A stretch of 64,000 bases of DNA from Silene latifolia. Taxonomy: Eukaryota; Streptophyta; Magnoliopsida; Caryophyllales; Caryophyllaceae. The stretch is taken from positions 2,992,001-3,056,000 of the forward strand of contig NC_133526.1 of the NCBI RefSeq assembly GCF_048544455.1, in the 5' to 3' direction. Below, piece after piece: positions 36,410 to 49,541 of the stretch. Both the position numbers and the translations under genes were made by a program. Below the pieces are notes generated by a model that was given only the letters and a program-made list of their open reading frames with translations, ran no database searches and was not told the origin of the DNA. Position 1 is the first letter of the stretch. Each line of letters starts with the position of its first letter.

Positions 36410-38716
36410 TCTATATTAATAAAGGAAGCTTTTTTCGAGCGATTACAGAGTCTCCAACATCAATGAGACACTCACATAATAAATATATAAACTAAATAAT
36501 TAAATATCTATATTAATAAAGGAAGCTTTTTTCGAGCGATTACAGAGTCTCCAACATCAATGAGACACTCACATAATAAATATATAAACTAAATAATTAA
36601 ATAATGTTACGGATGATAATTCGTCCAAATAAGAATTCTATTGCATGTACAAGACTAGCCGTAATCAAATTTTCCCAACATCCAACCTATATAAAGCATT
36701 ATTATTGCCAACAACCCAACATTGAATTTTTTTTCATAGCACCTGTGATACGTAGAATCAAATTTTTGTTTTAATATCATGTAGCCTATACGTACTTTAA
36801 TAATTATCTTTCATTAATTTTAGTGTGTGTGCTGTTATTAAACCTTAATTTAAGAACTAATCGATTATTTTGTTTTATTTGCAGGGTTTTGAGATATGCA
36901 TTGATAAAAGGACAACAATAAGATTTTATATTAAGGAAATAATTTAGTTTTCCTCCTTGATTTTGTACACTTAAGGTAAGTATGTTGTAGTAGCTTTGAA
37001 TATGATTTAATTAAGTAGCCCCTCTCTTTTTGTTTCTTTTCAGTTGATGTTTTATTTATTTATTGTTTATATGTGCTTAACAATACTACGGTTAATAAAT
37101 TGTTATGTACTTATGTTAATAATGTGTTTACTTATTAGTTATCATGCTATATCACCATAGTGTTTCTTAGCTAATATTAATCGTGCAATTTGGTTCAAAA
37201 TTTCAGGTACAAGATTAAATTGAGTGTATAGTGTGGTTGTTTAATTTATGGGAGAATTTGTTAATTCATGGAGCAAATCCGCAAATCTTCAAATAATTCT
37301 TGCGGCATACGACATTATGGTTATACAACTACAAAGTATATTACAACACATACCCTATCATATAGTAAGGTTGCAAAAGTTTGGATTTTTAATATCCCAA
37401 TAATTTGATAATAGGAATGTTGATGACATAGTTATATTCAATCTATAAAGTTAAGAGGATCGTCCTGCGAACATATAAAGACTCCTATGACGATAAAACT
37501 AATAATTACTATAGTCTATATGTCTATACTATTTTTTTTGTTGCTTTAGTCTTAATAGTTATTACTCAAATGCATGTACTTTTTTTTTGTTAGTCTTTAC
37601 GTTTTGTTATTTTCAATTAGTTTATGGCATAAGTTTATATTGAGTTAAGAAATTTAATAAATCAACTATGGTGTTATTATAAGCCTAATCCTGCCTAATT
37701 AACTCATGACTATGATGTACAAGTGGAATTTATCTCAATTGTAAGAGTATTTGACTTGTACTAATTATATTTAGGTATTTATTAGGTGCACTTTGTAGGT
37801 GAAATCTTCCGCTAAAAGGCATTAAAAAACACTTCTCAACCCATAATCGAAAATCATCTCTCTAATAACTTATAGGTAATATGGGTTAATGATCGACTCT
37901 ATTATTTAAATAGATGGAACAAAGTTTTGCTATACCCTATCTAGATATTATTCTTAATTGATTAGTCTCCCTTATGGTAAAGGTATTTCTTTATAATGTA
38001 TATGAGTAATACTTAACCCGTTTTAACTATAAATTGGATATCTTCATGACACTGCGCGCTTTAAACAATACTCCATTTGTCCCAATCAGTTGTTCGTTTT
38101 TAAGGGATATTTTAATCAAAGACAAATAAATAAATAAGACGGATGTAGTAATTTGTTATTCTTAAGTGAACCCAAAAACTAAGTTTTATACTCGATAGAT
38201 ATATTCATATAAAAGTATAAAACCCAAATATACCTTATTAGTCGAAGGATGGGGCTTGACAAAAAAAAAACATGATAACTGATAATAGGTTAATTAACCT
38301 ATTACGAAGTTCAGCCAAAACAATAAAATTTCACATATCATCGTATATTTTCATGATTTTATTTTCTAATTCAGATCTCACAAACTCCCGGGGGTATACT
38401 ATTTCTTACTTCATAGTCCGTAGTAAACGAATTTGCAAGGCTTAGCGAATTAGCTACAAGATGAATGTTTATGCTTTAATATGTTTCAATTTAATTGTGC
38501 ATTGTATTGCATTTAATAATAGAAAGATCCAATATATACGAAAGGAGTAAGTCTCTTATAAGACGGTTTCTCACTAAATTTATTAAGAGATGGTCTTTCA
38601 GTAAGGCATATTTTTAATGAACTTATTTTAATAGTCGGTTAACTCTATTATATAATTCAGCATATTATTAAAGACTTTAAATATAGGCCCGTGCATCGCA
38701 CGGGCATTAAATCTAG
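36410..38716 (+). mobile_element. Non-autonomous Helitron, ~2.3 kb
   Basis: It starts TCTATATTAATAAAGGAAGC after an A. It ends with the hairpin GCCCGTGCATCGCACGGGC, then ATTAAATCTAG followed by T. This is the Helitron pattern (5' TC, 3' hairpin plus CTRR, inserted between A and T). The first 97 bp are duplicated in tandem (36410-36506 and 36507-36603). No RepHel coding frame is visible. A pyrimidine tract with AG-like sites at 36860-36890 could be captured host DNA, but I recognise no exon. Confidence 0.72.
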
Positions 38717-38839
38717 TATATACTTAAAAGAGGAACTTTTGGAGTGATATTAGTGGTCGATGTATTGGAGCGATATTAGTGGTCGATAATTTTTAAGCTA
38801 CTTATGTTTAATTGGAATTAGAATATTGAATAATAATAT

Positions 38840-40094
38840 GGGTTATTTAATGAGAATACTCCACACTATTGGGGTGCTTTTCAAAATACTACGAATTATA
38901 ATTTAACTACTAATATACCCAACTATTACACCCCTCATCTTTAACTAAAATATGAGAAGGGCTACCTGCTGAACCGGTATCTTTTTCTTTTTTATCCTTC
39001 TCTCTCTTCTTCTATTCTCAGTCCAACTGGGAAAGTATTTGATCTCTGTACATTTTTAATCAAATTTTTTCCTGGGTATGTTTTTGAGTGCTATTAATTT
39101 GTTTATCTAATTGTTTTCCTTCAAGTTTTTCCACAACATGTCAATTGTTCCCAACTATTACTCCTTACTCCATTATTCGAATTTCATGAAAACAAAGCTC
39201 TTATTTCAAAACTGATCATCAAAAGCATTGTTATCATTACAATTACTAATATCATTCAAGTGAGCATTAGATGAGCACACTGACCGAAAACGCGTTATCT
39301 CGGAATCACTATAATTTTATTAATAGACAGAAAAGGATGACGAGGCGCTTAATTGAAATTGCAATGCTCGTAATTGAAATTGCAGACGAAATTAGGATCT
39401 AAGGGGGCTCGGGTTTGTACCTACAGAAGCCGCTGACGGTGACAATTCCGAGGAATTTGGGGGAAAATGGAGTAGATGATATATTTTGTACTCGTATTAC
39501 TGAAGATCTTAGTTTTATAATTTGTTTGATTTCTAAGCCTTTCAAGTTTCAGAATTTTCATTCAGCCTTCTTTAATTCCATCCTTTTTTCTTCTTCTTTT
39601 CATTGTTTCAAGAAATGATCTGGGTAAGTGTTTCATTTTTTGTGTTTATGTTTTGTTTGTTTCCTGATTTTTGTGGGTATAGTTTATCCATATATGATGA
39701 TTGATGATTTGGTAGAAGTGGTATGTCTTTTAAATGCAGGAGAGTCTTAGCTTGCCGGATGGTCTTTTGGTGAGCAGGAGAGTCACAACTCCAGTAGAGA
39801 TAATGTTGTAGGAGATGAGCAATTAAAACGTAGGGAACGATAGAATTCTTCTTTTCACCTTTTTTTAAAAAAGTTGCAGGATATCAGTGATAGGGAATAA
39901 AGAATAGGAGGAAGATGAAGATCTTATAAATGTGGGACCCGTAGTTGCTTTTACCAGTTACTACAAGTTAATAAAAGGGTCAATTCTATTCAAAGAGAAG
40001 TGGTGTAATAGTTGATTATATTTGTAGTTAAATAAAGGTTTGTAGTATTTTGAGAAGTACCCCAATAGTTTGGAGTATTTTCATTAAATAACCC
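38840..40094. mobile_element. MULE-type element, 1255 bp, with long inverted ends
   Basis: Termini GGGTTATTTAATGAGAATAC and the complement GGGTTATTTAATGAAAATAC begin inverted repeats of about 120 bp. The 9-bp direct repeat TAATAATAT flanks it (38831-38839 and 40095-40103). The interior (about 38965-39960) is not transposase. It includes a pyrimidine-rich leader-like stretch and a short open frame at 39415-39618, so gene-fragment capture (Pack-MULE) is possible but unproven. Confidence 0.78.
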
Positions 40095-41535
40095 TAATAA
40101 TATTTATTTATCTAAATTAAAAGAAATAAAAAATAAAACAGGAAGTAAGGATAAACTACAATAAATTGCAGAGATTATTCCATCATTATAAATTGTATAT
40201 ATTAAACAACCGGTTAGAAAAGATAGAGATTTATAATGATTCGAATGCTAAAGTTTAGCATGAATTGGAAACTACGGAGTATCCCTATGTACCATTATAT
40301 AAAAGCTTTCCACAACTAAAATTTTTAACATGAATTTTTCATGTATACCCTCCCTCTATAATTCGTTTTCCCTTTCATGTTTTTGTAACATGATTAATAA
40401 TGTACTCCTATCATGATAAATGTACTCCTAACATAATTAATATTGTAGATTTGATGTTTTTATTTTCTATTTTATAATGATTTTTAATAATACTTTTTTT
40501 TTCTATGCAGGCTAATATCAGGGTATCTTCTATGAGGAAAGATTGAGGGGCTTAATAAAAGGCTTAATCTAATAGTGTAAGATGTAGTCCTCTACTATAT
40601 TTGAATGGTGAAATTTTATCTATATTATTTAGTTACCATATTTTATGGTGTAGTTATCCTCTCTTACATTCCACAAATATACCACAAAAACAATAAGAAC
40701 TAAAGTTAAATTTTACATGGTAGCTCTTACTCAGACACCACAATAAGTAAGTCAAAATTATCGCAACGCCCTCGAATCGATACCAATCTAAAAGTATTGG
40801 TGCAACCATGCGTTAGGGTAATAATTAGGGCATACTCTGGTGTATCAATTTACATGGGACGTGCATATACTCTACTCCGTCATTAATTAGGATTATAGTG
40901 AAAATAAACCATACACTCATATGTCCTCTCCGATAATATTTAGACGTTACAATTAATTGTGCGAGACCATAGTATCGATTAAAAGGATCCATCAATAACA
41001 TCTCTACTTATGAAAGTTTTGCCCGATGAGAATTATGGAAATGTACAAGCAAAAACTTGAATTAGGTCACAATACATGTGATGTGACATAGAATATACGG
41101 AGTATAACAACTCAAGCGAGACGGTTTTTCATTAGAAATGGTGTTTCACTAGATTATTAAGAGATCGCTGTGTTTGTAACTTTTATTATTGATTATGACC
41201 CAAAAAGATGGTAATCTACTTTCATAGTAAGTGACTCATTTTACTTTTACCTACGTAGACCATTGATACAACCTAAAATTAAAATTGTTGTGAACTTGAT
41301 TGAACAAAGGTATGACAACAGTATCCATCAAGGTGTAAATAAGAGTCATCAACATGTATATCAATACATAAGATGCGAATTGAAGTTACAATTCATGATC
41401 ATAGGAAGAATTTAGTAGGGGTAGTTTTGAATAATTTAGGATTTAATAAAGCACATGTAAATTTCAAAATAATTTAGAATCTAACAAAGTATAATATGGA
41501 CAAAATTAGCACAAAGCGTACAATGTTAAATCATA

Positions 41536-41805
41536 CTCCCTCCTATTCTAAATAACCCTCCCTATTCTAAATAAAGTATTTGTGTGGGGGTAGGAGATTG
41601 GAGAGAGAGAATGTATTGTGTGATTAAAATAAGTATTGTTGTGGGGTAAGGTGATTAAAATAAGATAAAGTATGAGTATTGTGGGGTATTGTCGTAGGGT
41701 GAGGTGATTAAAATAAATATAAAAGTTTGACAAATAAGGAAATAGGGAGAGCATTGTGAATTGACGAAAAAGGAAATAGGGAGAGTTATTTAGAATTTGA
41801 GGGAG
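41536..41805. mobile_element. Stowaway-like MITE, 270 bp
   Basis: CTCCCTCCTATTCTAAATAA at the left and the complement at the right (TTATTTAGAATTTGAGGGAG), flanked by TA. The terminal motif is doubled at the left (CCTCCCTATTCTAAATAA at about 41557), a small internal duplication. Confidence 0.75.
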
Positions 41806-42499
41806 TATGACTTAATTTTTGGTTTCCGGACTAATCGGAGATAATCGTACTTGATAACTCTTTTTTATAAAATATGGCCCTGTTATTTTAGACATTTAAT
41901 TTCAAATTAAACAAAAGGACACACAATACAAATAAAAGGATACGGGTCAAAGCGTTGAAAAATAATAGTACCTTTATCTCAATTTTATTGCTCCATTTTC
42001 CCCTCTAAATTTATCCTAAATTTATTGTTAACTTTTTAAAATTTAGTAAATATTTATGCTATAAATCACTTATCCTTGCTATTTTATTAATTTTTCTTAA
42101 CTCCACTCAACAGAGAAAGTGAAGCAATATAAATGACCAAATGAGATAAAGGGAGTAATTCCCAAGAAATTAAATAAGCATTTTTGAGGTCGATCTTATG
42201 TAAATACTTTATATTTGAGACCATTGTTGTGATATAACCCGACCAACGGCTGGGCTTGAAATCTAGCTTATTTTGTCATTATAAAAAAAGTCTATTTAAA
42301 CAACCTCATGACAAATTCTCGAAAGCCATTGTTAAGATATGACCCGGGCAACGCCCGGGCTTGAACACTAGTATATGTTAAAATGGAAATGGTGTTGCTG
42401 AGACGAAAAGTCTTTTAACTTAAAGATCGTCTTAAACAAGATCTATTATAATCTTATATACTCCGTAATAACTAGTGTAATACCGTCATAATACAAAAG

Positions 42500-44801
42500 A
42501 AAATTAATTATAATCAAATCGTAAAATGATCACAAATTATCGAAGACGAATCTTTTACCAGTAATTCTAGGGTAAGAGAATCTTCAACTTTTAATAAGTA
42601 TCTCTACAGTCATTTTCATTGATTGGAGAATAACACATTTATTTCTGAGATTCTTACTCATCTTGCATACAGCTACCCTACCACACCACTAGCCCACCAA
42701 ATCCCTTGCAGGCTTGCATTCAACTGGTGGTGTTTGTTGGTGCAGGAAAAAGACAATCTCTTTTTTAAAAATAAAAATAAAATTCATAAAACACCCAATA
42801 AAATTGGGGTCTAAAATTACCTCATCTTCAACATAAGGTTCAATTCTTACCCACATCTTATATTTATGTAATTTCTAATTTTTATATAATTTTCCTTCAC
42901 ATTTTATTTGTGGTTCTAATCTATGGTAATGTTGATATGATTCTGGGTTATTTGATTATATTTATTTGCATTTGTAAGATTCCCAATTGAAATTGAATTG
43001 GGTTGTTTGATTTGATGCAAAAGATTCATACTTTTTGCATTTTTTTGGTATATATAGAGTTTATGCATAAATGGTATTGTTCATTTGATTGTTTTATATT
43101 GAATTTTTAGAGTTTTATTTAGTTCTGATTTTGTGTGTTATGGGTTATGGCATTGTTTTTGATAAAGTATGTAACTTTGATTTTCAGATTGTATATTCTG
43201 ATTAATTGCATTGGAGGATTGTTTCTGGTGGGAGCTTTTGAGTTCTTTGTGATCTCATTTTGGTGATCTTGGAATAATTTTTTGGTAAGATTGATTTCTG
43301 GTTCATGAGTATCATGTTTGTTCTGTTTTCATTTTGTTTACGCCGATCCAAATTGAATGGTTGTCTCCTGGCTTAGCTTATAATGCAAACAACAATATTT
43401 GTGTCGGTTTAGGAGCGTTATTTACACACTTTTGAGGAGTAATGTGGTGGTAGATTAGTGACTATGCTGTGTAATAAGGAGGATTTATTGGTTATAGGGG
43501 AGACTGTAGGTTATAAGACGTCGAGAGATGATTTAGTTGGAGTTGGGGACGATTTTGGAGGGCAACCAGCCATAATGGTAGCCTGGTAGGATGGTCTGCT
43601 CTCCCTTTTTTACTGTTATATGCTAAATGTGATTAGCTGCTTTTAAGTTTGACATTTCTCAGCCCATCAGAAAAGAAAAGAATGGTCATGTTTTCGTAAA
43701 ACGAGTGCATTGGGGTGCTTAGAATGACAATGTGTTGGGATCACTGCAGAAATGTAAAGAAGCAAGTTTTTCCTGTGGCCATGCTTGGGTTTTGTAGTTA
43801 AATGTTGCATACGAATTGCTTGTATCAATGTGCATTTAGTTTTTACTGTTCTCCTTAAGCAGGAAAATTGCTTTGCAGTAAGAGTTATGATGAGATTGTT
43901 TTACATTGTAAACAGTTTATGAGAATGATTGTCCTGTTTATCAGTTCTCGGTGGAAGGGTTGCTCTTGTAAGCTGTTAAATGAAAGTGCTACTGGGTTTG
44001 TAATATTGTTGAGAAATCCTCTTCTTGGATTATTTCCTTTGATATAGTCAAGAGTATAATCATAAGATGTTTTCCCCGAGTCCCTTGCAGGGGTTTGTGC
44101 ATTAGCCTTGCAAGATTGATTATAGTGAAATGAATTATCGATCGTGATAGAGTTTTAAGTGAGCGTCTTTGACACTGGTTGATTCATGTACCCTATAGTA
44201 GGCTCGTTAGGCCGTAATACTATGTTGGTCCATGTTTGGCTATGAGTAGTCTACCTGCACATCTATGTTTGTCCCTCCACAAATGTTTTTGGAAATGAAC
44301 ATTGTCATTGCTGGTTTACATATCCTCGAAAGGTTTACCTGGTTTACATTCCGGACTTCGATTTTAAAACCTATAAGTTTACCTGGGTTCTGTATTATGT
44401 TTCACTCCCTTTTTGTTTTTCACTTTTTGTTTTCTTTTTTTCGCATTTTTGAGGTGTACGTTCACTCATGCACGGTTCTAAAGGATGATTCATGTCAGCC
44501 GACCCCAAATCATTTTGGGATTAAGGCTTTGATGTTGTTGTTGTTGTTGTTGTATTCAGTTGTGGCCATGCTTGAGACGTTTTCATCTTGTTTCACACAC
44601 TCCCTCCTTACATTGCTTAACAGTTAACATCATGCCTACAAAGTTGTAACTCCACCCCGATAACTCGTGTCAAGTTATAGGTCAGTTTTGCCAGATCTAG
44701 ATAGGAGGACATACCAGAATGGAAACGTAATATATTGGCTCAGATGAAATACTTATTTGTTGGAGTTTGCATTTGCGCTGACTTCTCGTTGTAATTCAGA
44801 G
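42500..44801 (+). other. Upstream region and probable leader exons of BOU
   Basis: A leader-like stretch lies at about 42600-42840. A second probable untranslated exon, 43188-43284, is bounded by TTTTCAG and GTAAGA. An acceptor TAATTCAG at 44799 sits two bases before the ATG. The rest looks like T-rich plant intron, with a SINE-like insert at 44350-44554. This is inferred from splice-site likeness. Confidence 0.4.
44350..44554 (+). mobile_element. SINE-like element with (TTG)n tail, second copy
   Basis: Same family as 34145-34338: TCCGGACTTCGATTTTAAAA at the start, GGTTCTAAAGGATGATTCAT in the body, GACCCCAAATCATTTTGGGA near the end, then six TTG units. It is in the presumed leader intron of BOU. 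Confidence 0.55.
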
Positions 44802-46421
44802 ATGGGAGACGTAGCAAAGGACTTAACAGCAGGGACGGTTGGAGGTGTTGCTCAGTTGGTAGTTGGGCACCCTTTTGACACAATCAAAGTCAAGCTCCAA
44901 AGCCAGCCCACTCCTGTTGCAGGCCAACCTCCCAAATACAAAGGAGCCATGGACGCTGTGAGGCAAACAATAGCTGCAGAAGGTCCTCGGGGTTTGTACA
45001 AAGGTATGGGGGCCCCACTTGCTACCGTGGCTGCATTCAATGCCGTCCTCTTCACAGTTAGAGGGCAGATGGAAGCTTACTTGAAGTCTGCGCCAGATGC
45101 ACCCCTCACTGTCAGTCAGCAAGTTGTTTGTGGCGCTGGTGCCGGAGTTGCTGTCTCTTTTCTGGCTTGCCCTACTGAATTAATTAAGTGCAGGTAAGAA
45201 AAGACTTCTTGTCCTTCCCTGATTTGATATTTTCCTAAATTCTGATTGGGATGTGATTGCCGTCTAAGATTGATGGACATAGTTTGCCTATAGATGTCAA
45301 TTTACTTGAAAAACAGTCTCTTACTCTCTTTCCTTACCTCGTACACCCTTCCGTTCAATCATTTAAGGCAATTGCACAAGTATAAGAGCGACATTACCCA
45401 TAAATGGACTGAAATACCCCCAAAAGTCGGATAGGGCCATTTTTTAGAATAATGTTTGGAAAGTGGGTGGTATTTTTGCTTTGATAGTTATATAGCGACA
45501 AATTATTTGGACCAAAAACTCGTATACCAATCAGACATGGATAAAGAGCGTAGATATCAGACACCCATTTCGTCATGCAAAGCAATATAGAAGCCTTGCC
45601 AACTTTCAAGTCTCCTGCACATGTCAACGACAAGGTAGGTAGCTAGCTCATCAAGTCATTGGGAGGCGCCAAGGTGATACTTAATGACCTAGATCAAAAA
45701 ACGGTTAAGCTTTAGCTACCCTTGTGCCTCTGTTTACCTAAATAAAATTCTCGGGTACAGCAATTATTGGTGTTCAGCAACCCAAATTCGTCTACATTGA
45801 TTTTGTACCCAATTTCTATAATTCTACCCACATTTGTCGGTGCTAGAGATGTGTAACAAATTCAATGCTCCCTTCGGCCTTCACTATACTAACTGCTTGT
45901 CCTGACTCATTGATTTTTTTTTTTTTTAAATCAGGCTACAAGCGCAGAGCTCGATGTCCGGAGCAAGTGCAGTAAAGTACGGTGGGCCAATAGACGTAGC
46001 GAAGCATGTTCTTTCAGAAGCAGGCGCAAAGGGACTCCTGAAGGGCTTAGGGCCGACTCTGGCACGTGAAGTCCCAGGCAATGCTGCAATGTTTGGGGTA
46101 TATGAGTTAGTGAAGCAGTACCTTGCTGGTGGCCAAGATACCTCCAGCTTGGGCCGAGGTTCTTTGATTTTGGCTGGAGGCTTAGCCGGTGCATCTTTCT
46201 GGGGTGCGGTGTACCCTACTGACGTCGTGAAGAGCGTTATTCAAATCGACGATTTCAAGAACCCCAAATATTCGGGTGCGTTTAACGCTTTTAAACAGAT
46301 ATTGGCTTCTGAAGGTGTCAAAGGGTTGTACAAGGGGTTTGGACCGGCAATGGGTCGCAGTGTACCCGCTAATGCAGCTTGCTTCTTGGCCTATGAAATT
46401 ACTAGGTCTAGTTTAGGTTGA
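44802..46421 (+). CDS. BOU: Mitochondrial carrier BOU (A BOUT DE SOUFFLE)
   Basis: Two coding exons, 44802-45193 and 45935-46421, join in phase (KC, split Arg, LQAQ) to give 292 aa. The three tandem carrier repeats each show the signature P-x-[DE]-x-x-[KR]: PFDTIK at 24-29, PTELIK at 124-129 and PTDVVK at 224-229. The length and the stretches GTVGGVAQLVVGHPFD, APLATVAAFNAVLFTVRGQ and AGASFWG match Arabidopsis BOU almost residue for residue. BOU sits in the inner mitochondrial membrane. First annotated as an acylcarnitine-type carrier, it was later shown to carry glutamate and to be needed for photorespiration and early seedling growth in light. The protein appears intact. The ATG follows a probable leader-intron acceptor by two bases. 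Confidence 0.95.
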
Positions 46422-46514
46422 TTCTTTGTTTTTTCCTTGAAATGCACTCATTGTTATTGATAATTCTTACAAGGTACAACATCTCACTCTTTAATTCCTT
46501 TTCAATGATATTCT

Positions 46515-46990
46515 ATGATTAATGACAACGACATGCACAAATTATTTTTTAAGATAGACATATTCATTTTAAACAATAAAACAGGTCAATTGATCGATGA
46601 GACAAAAATCAGAATGCCTAGGAAATGGGAAACTCTTATCTCATCCATCTATGGGAGACCAATTGATCATGGTATATCGGCATACCGCAATATGACATCA
46701 TGGTTTGATATTGGAGCGCGGTATCAGAAACTTCTATAATGCTACATCCAAAGATATAATTTTTGTTTGATAATTAATTATGTGATCGTAATTAAATCTA
46801 AATCCAACTTAAAAAAAATCCGTTTTTATTAAATTTAAACATTATTAATAACTTACAAAGGTCTTTGTCATTATTAGATGCTTAATCTGTTAATCACTAA
46901 GGTGATAGCAAAAGCCCTATAAATAAAGGGTCTTGATATTGCCACGAAGATAATCAACTACTCCACTGGAAATGTTGTTCATTGACTAGT
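46515..46990 (+). repeat. Duplicated flank of the MYB cluster, copy 1
   Basis: It shares long stretches with 52610-53290 (ACAATAAAACAGGT, GAAACTCTTATCTCATCC, AGCGCGGTATCAGAAACTTC, GATGCTTAATC and AAGGTGATAGCAAAAGCCCT). Its right end (about 46936-46975, AATCAACTACTCCACTGG) is inverted relative to MYB sequence at 48600-48640. A 74-codon open frame runs through it, but the sister copy does not keep it, so I do not call it a gene. Confidence 0.6.
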
Positions 46991-47100
46991 ATGCCCTTTC
47001 TCTTCCCTCCTCTAACAAAAGGTGATTAAACTAATACTCCGTATAATAAGCAACCTGACATTCCTTCTTTCTAGAGCTTTATCGTGTACAATCCATCTTG

Positions 47101-47565
47101 CTTCAGACCGCCTTATTTCAAACCACAATAAGATCTCTCACAAGTGAGAAGCACATGGGTGGTGGGACACCACCCATGTGCTTTCCCACTCATACCCTAA
47201 ATGGGTTTTTTTTAGAGGAAATGGTATTCCTCTGACCATTTCAGACGATATGACGATCTGAAATAAGAATTTGTGTATCGTGTATAGTTGTACAGGTGAA
47301 ATCATGCACGTAGCTTAAATTCATGGTAATATGCTATCATCTTATTCTCCCCTAGCCTAAACACATTCAATGAGTCTCTCTTGCGACGGGTATATCCGTA
47401 ACAAGCTTGTGACCGGTTAAGTATCACCCACATGGGTAGATATGACAAAAATTAAATTACCTAGGAATTATAAATGATTTATCTTATTTACCCATATGGA
47501 TTTTATTTGACTCGTCACAAGCTTGTGACGATATCGACCGTCACAAATGAGAATTTATGAACACA
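47101..47565. repeat. Two decayed palindromic MITE-like segments
   Basis: About 47101-47275 contains CACATGGGTGGTGGGACACC and GCAGACGATATGACGATC-like words, and begins and ends with complementary CTTATTTCA/TGAAATAAG sequence. About 47380-47565 contains GTAACAAGCTTGTGACCGG and CGTCACAAGCTTGTGACG. They are relatives of the MULE MITEs at 346, 49290 and 59456. Target duplications were not found. Confidence 0.4.
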
Positions 47566-48071
47566 CATTTTACACCATGTTATTTACACTTATTCTCCTT
47601 TAAAATGGAGTTATTCATAATTAAATATTATACTATTTAATTGACTCATTACTTGTCGTACTTCAACAATTGTAATAATTCTGTTGATTTAATAGCTATT
47701 TTATTTTTAAAAGTTTTTTTTTTTTTTTCATTTTTCAGGTTTAAATGAGCGCATTATGTCGTGAGTAAGAATAAAATCTCTAGCCCCGTGATTGGAGTAA
47801 GAGAGTCTCACCCCTTAAGCTAACTCGTGTCATTTTTAAATGATATTACGTACATAATACGAGTAGTTGTATAAAACTGATTTTAAAATCATATTTTTTA
47901 CGAGTTAAATAGGATAGATAAGATAAAAGAAATTTTTTTTAAAAACTAGCAAAATAATTATCTATCTAGTCAAATGATATATTATTTGACCGTTTCAACT
48001 TTAAAGATGGAGATACTCGTTTTAAGAGAGACCGATTGTATTAACTAATAGTCTAATACGAGTAACTATTA

Positions 48072-48376
48072 GGGGTTGTTTGGTTGATACTTGAAAAATA
48101 CAGGAATTGGAAAATCTCATGAATTGCAAAAACATGGGTTGTTTGGTTGCCATATTTTTTGAAAAATGGAGGAATTAGAAGTTTTCAATGCCTACATGAT
48201 GTAGGAATTGACTTACCTACTCCCCCTTGGTCATTGGAAGTTCCCATGGAATTTAATTCCTACATGAGCAACCAAACAATTTTGTCAAATTCACCTAAAT
48301 TGGATGCAGAAACTTAATTCCCATGAAATTGTAGTTCCTAGGAAAATTAAGTTCCTTAATCAACCAAACGACTCCT
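48072..48376. mobile_element. Tourist/hAT-like MITE, ~300 bp
   Basis: GGGGTTGTTTGGTTGATACT at the left is matched by the complement GGAGTCGTTTGGTTGATTAA at the right. The motif recurs internally (GGGTTGTTTGGTTGCC at about 48136). The flanks are TTA and TAA, which fits a diverged 3-bp target but does not prove it. Confidence 0.5.
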
Positions 48377-49289
48377 AAGTATACTAATTTGCTAATCTTT
48401 TCATACTAAAAATAAAATCAGCTTAATAAAAATAAAATCAGCTTAATGATGAAAATTAATAGGCCCAACACTTAAATTTTACTGTACTTCTATTACGTGT
48501 TTGCTAGTCTACTGTCAAGACCCACATGCCACAGCTACGTCAACTACACTCCTAGCTATAGTAAATGAAAGGGGCATTATGGTCCAATTGTATACAAATC
48601 CAGTGGAGTAGTTGATTACTTTCGTAGCAATAACAAGACCCGAAATATAGGCTATATCCGCCCCCGTCTGGCGGGTCGTGATAAAAAAACCCCTCTGTTC
48701 CAGTCCCATCAAAAGCATTATGAACAGGTGGTGGATCATGATAAATGATGGGTAAATAATTTGGAGCATCCAAATATTGTTCCAGTCCCCTATAATTCAA
48801 GTAAGGATCACCAGGAACATGAAGCTGCATATCCCATTTGTTGCAAGATAACCATTATCCTCATTAATTATTATTTGGCCATTTCCTTGCATGTTGATAA
48901 AGACCTCATTGTTGGTATCCGCAACTCCATCCACAGCCATTACCATATCTGTAGCCCCATTATCTTGGCCAACTATGTCAACCATCATATCAGGAGTGCC
49001 CATAGTAGCAGCTGTCCTCATATCAAGATTATTAAAACCATTTTGCAAAGAAATATGATTCTCATGCAAATGCTCAAGGTCAACATCAATGTCCTGAATA
49101 ATATTCTGCTGAAGATCATTAAAAATTGGAGGATTTCCATTTTGTTGCACAATGTCATCATCGACATGCATTGCTTCTACATGCATTCCGTTTGCATGCA
49201 CCATATCCCCGTCGGGCAGCCTGTGCTCTCCAAGAACTCCATTTTGAACCGGAATAATATGATGACGATCATCCCCATTATTATTATTA

Positions 49290-49484
49290 CAATTCGTCTC
49301 CCTTGTGACGGGTTACCATTTGTGACGGATATTTTGTGAGATAAAATGGTAACAAAAAGGGTTAGTGGAGAAAGGGGACCAAATTAATAGTGTTGCAGAG
49401 AGAGAAAAAGTGGGTACATTGTGAGGTAAAATGGTATCCGTCACAAGCTTGTGACGGATATGTCATGTCTTCAATGAGAATTTG

Positions 49485-49486
<2 letters not shown>
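49290..49486. mobile_element. MULE-type MITE inside the MYB Asn-repeat, 197 bp
   Basis: It starts CAATTCGTCTCCCTTGTGAC and ends TCAATGAGAATTTGTG, flanked by TTATTATTA on both sides (49281-49289 and 49487-49495). Because the target is a TTA microsatellite, the duplication length is uncertain here. The almost identical copy at 59456-59652 fixes it as 9 bp. Confidence 0.75.
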
Positions 49487-49540
<54 letters not shown>

Positions 49541-49541
49541 G
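49487..49541. repeat. (TTA)n microsatellite encoding poly-Asn on the minus strand
   Basis: About 18 TTA units; read on the minus strand they are AAT codons in the MYB C-terminal domain. Similar tracts lie at about 50600-50630 and 50650-50700 in the neighbouring fragment, separated by a short GGATGCGCGCAGC insert. Confidence 0.85.

Larger units (their letters stand above)
38717..42371 (+). mobile_element. Second Helitron 3' end and probable Helitron body
   Basis: The right end is clear: hairpin GCCCGGGCAACGCCCGGGC, then TTGAACACTAG and T. The left end probably abuts the preceding Helitron (CTAGTATATACTTAAAAGAG), but a clean TC start is not certain. Another, weaker terminus (GGCTGGGCTTGAAATCTAG) lies near 42250. 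The interior holds a MULE (38840) and a Stowaway (41536). Confidence 0.5.

Noticed and set aside
46515-46739. 74-codon open frame after BOU
   Set aside because: It lies in a duplicated non-coding block; the sister copy at about 52610-52840 does not keep the frame, and no family is recognised.
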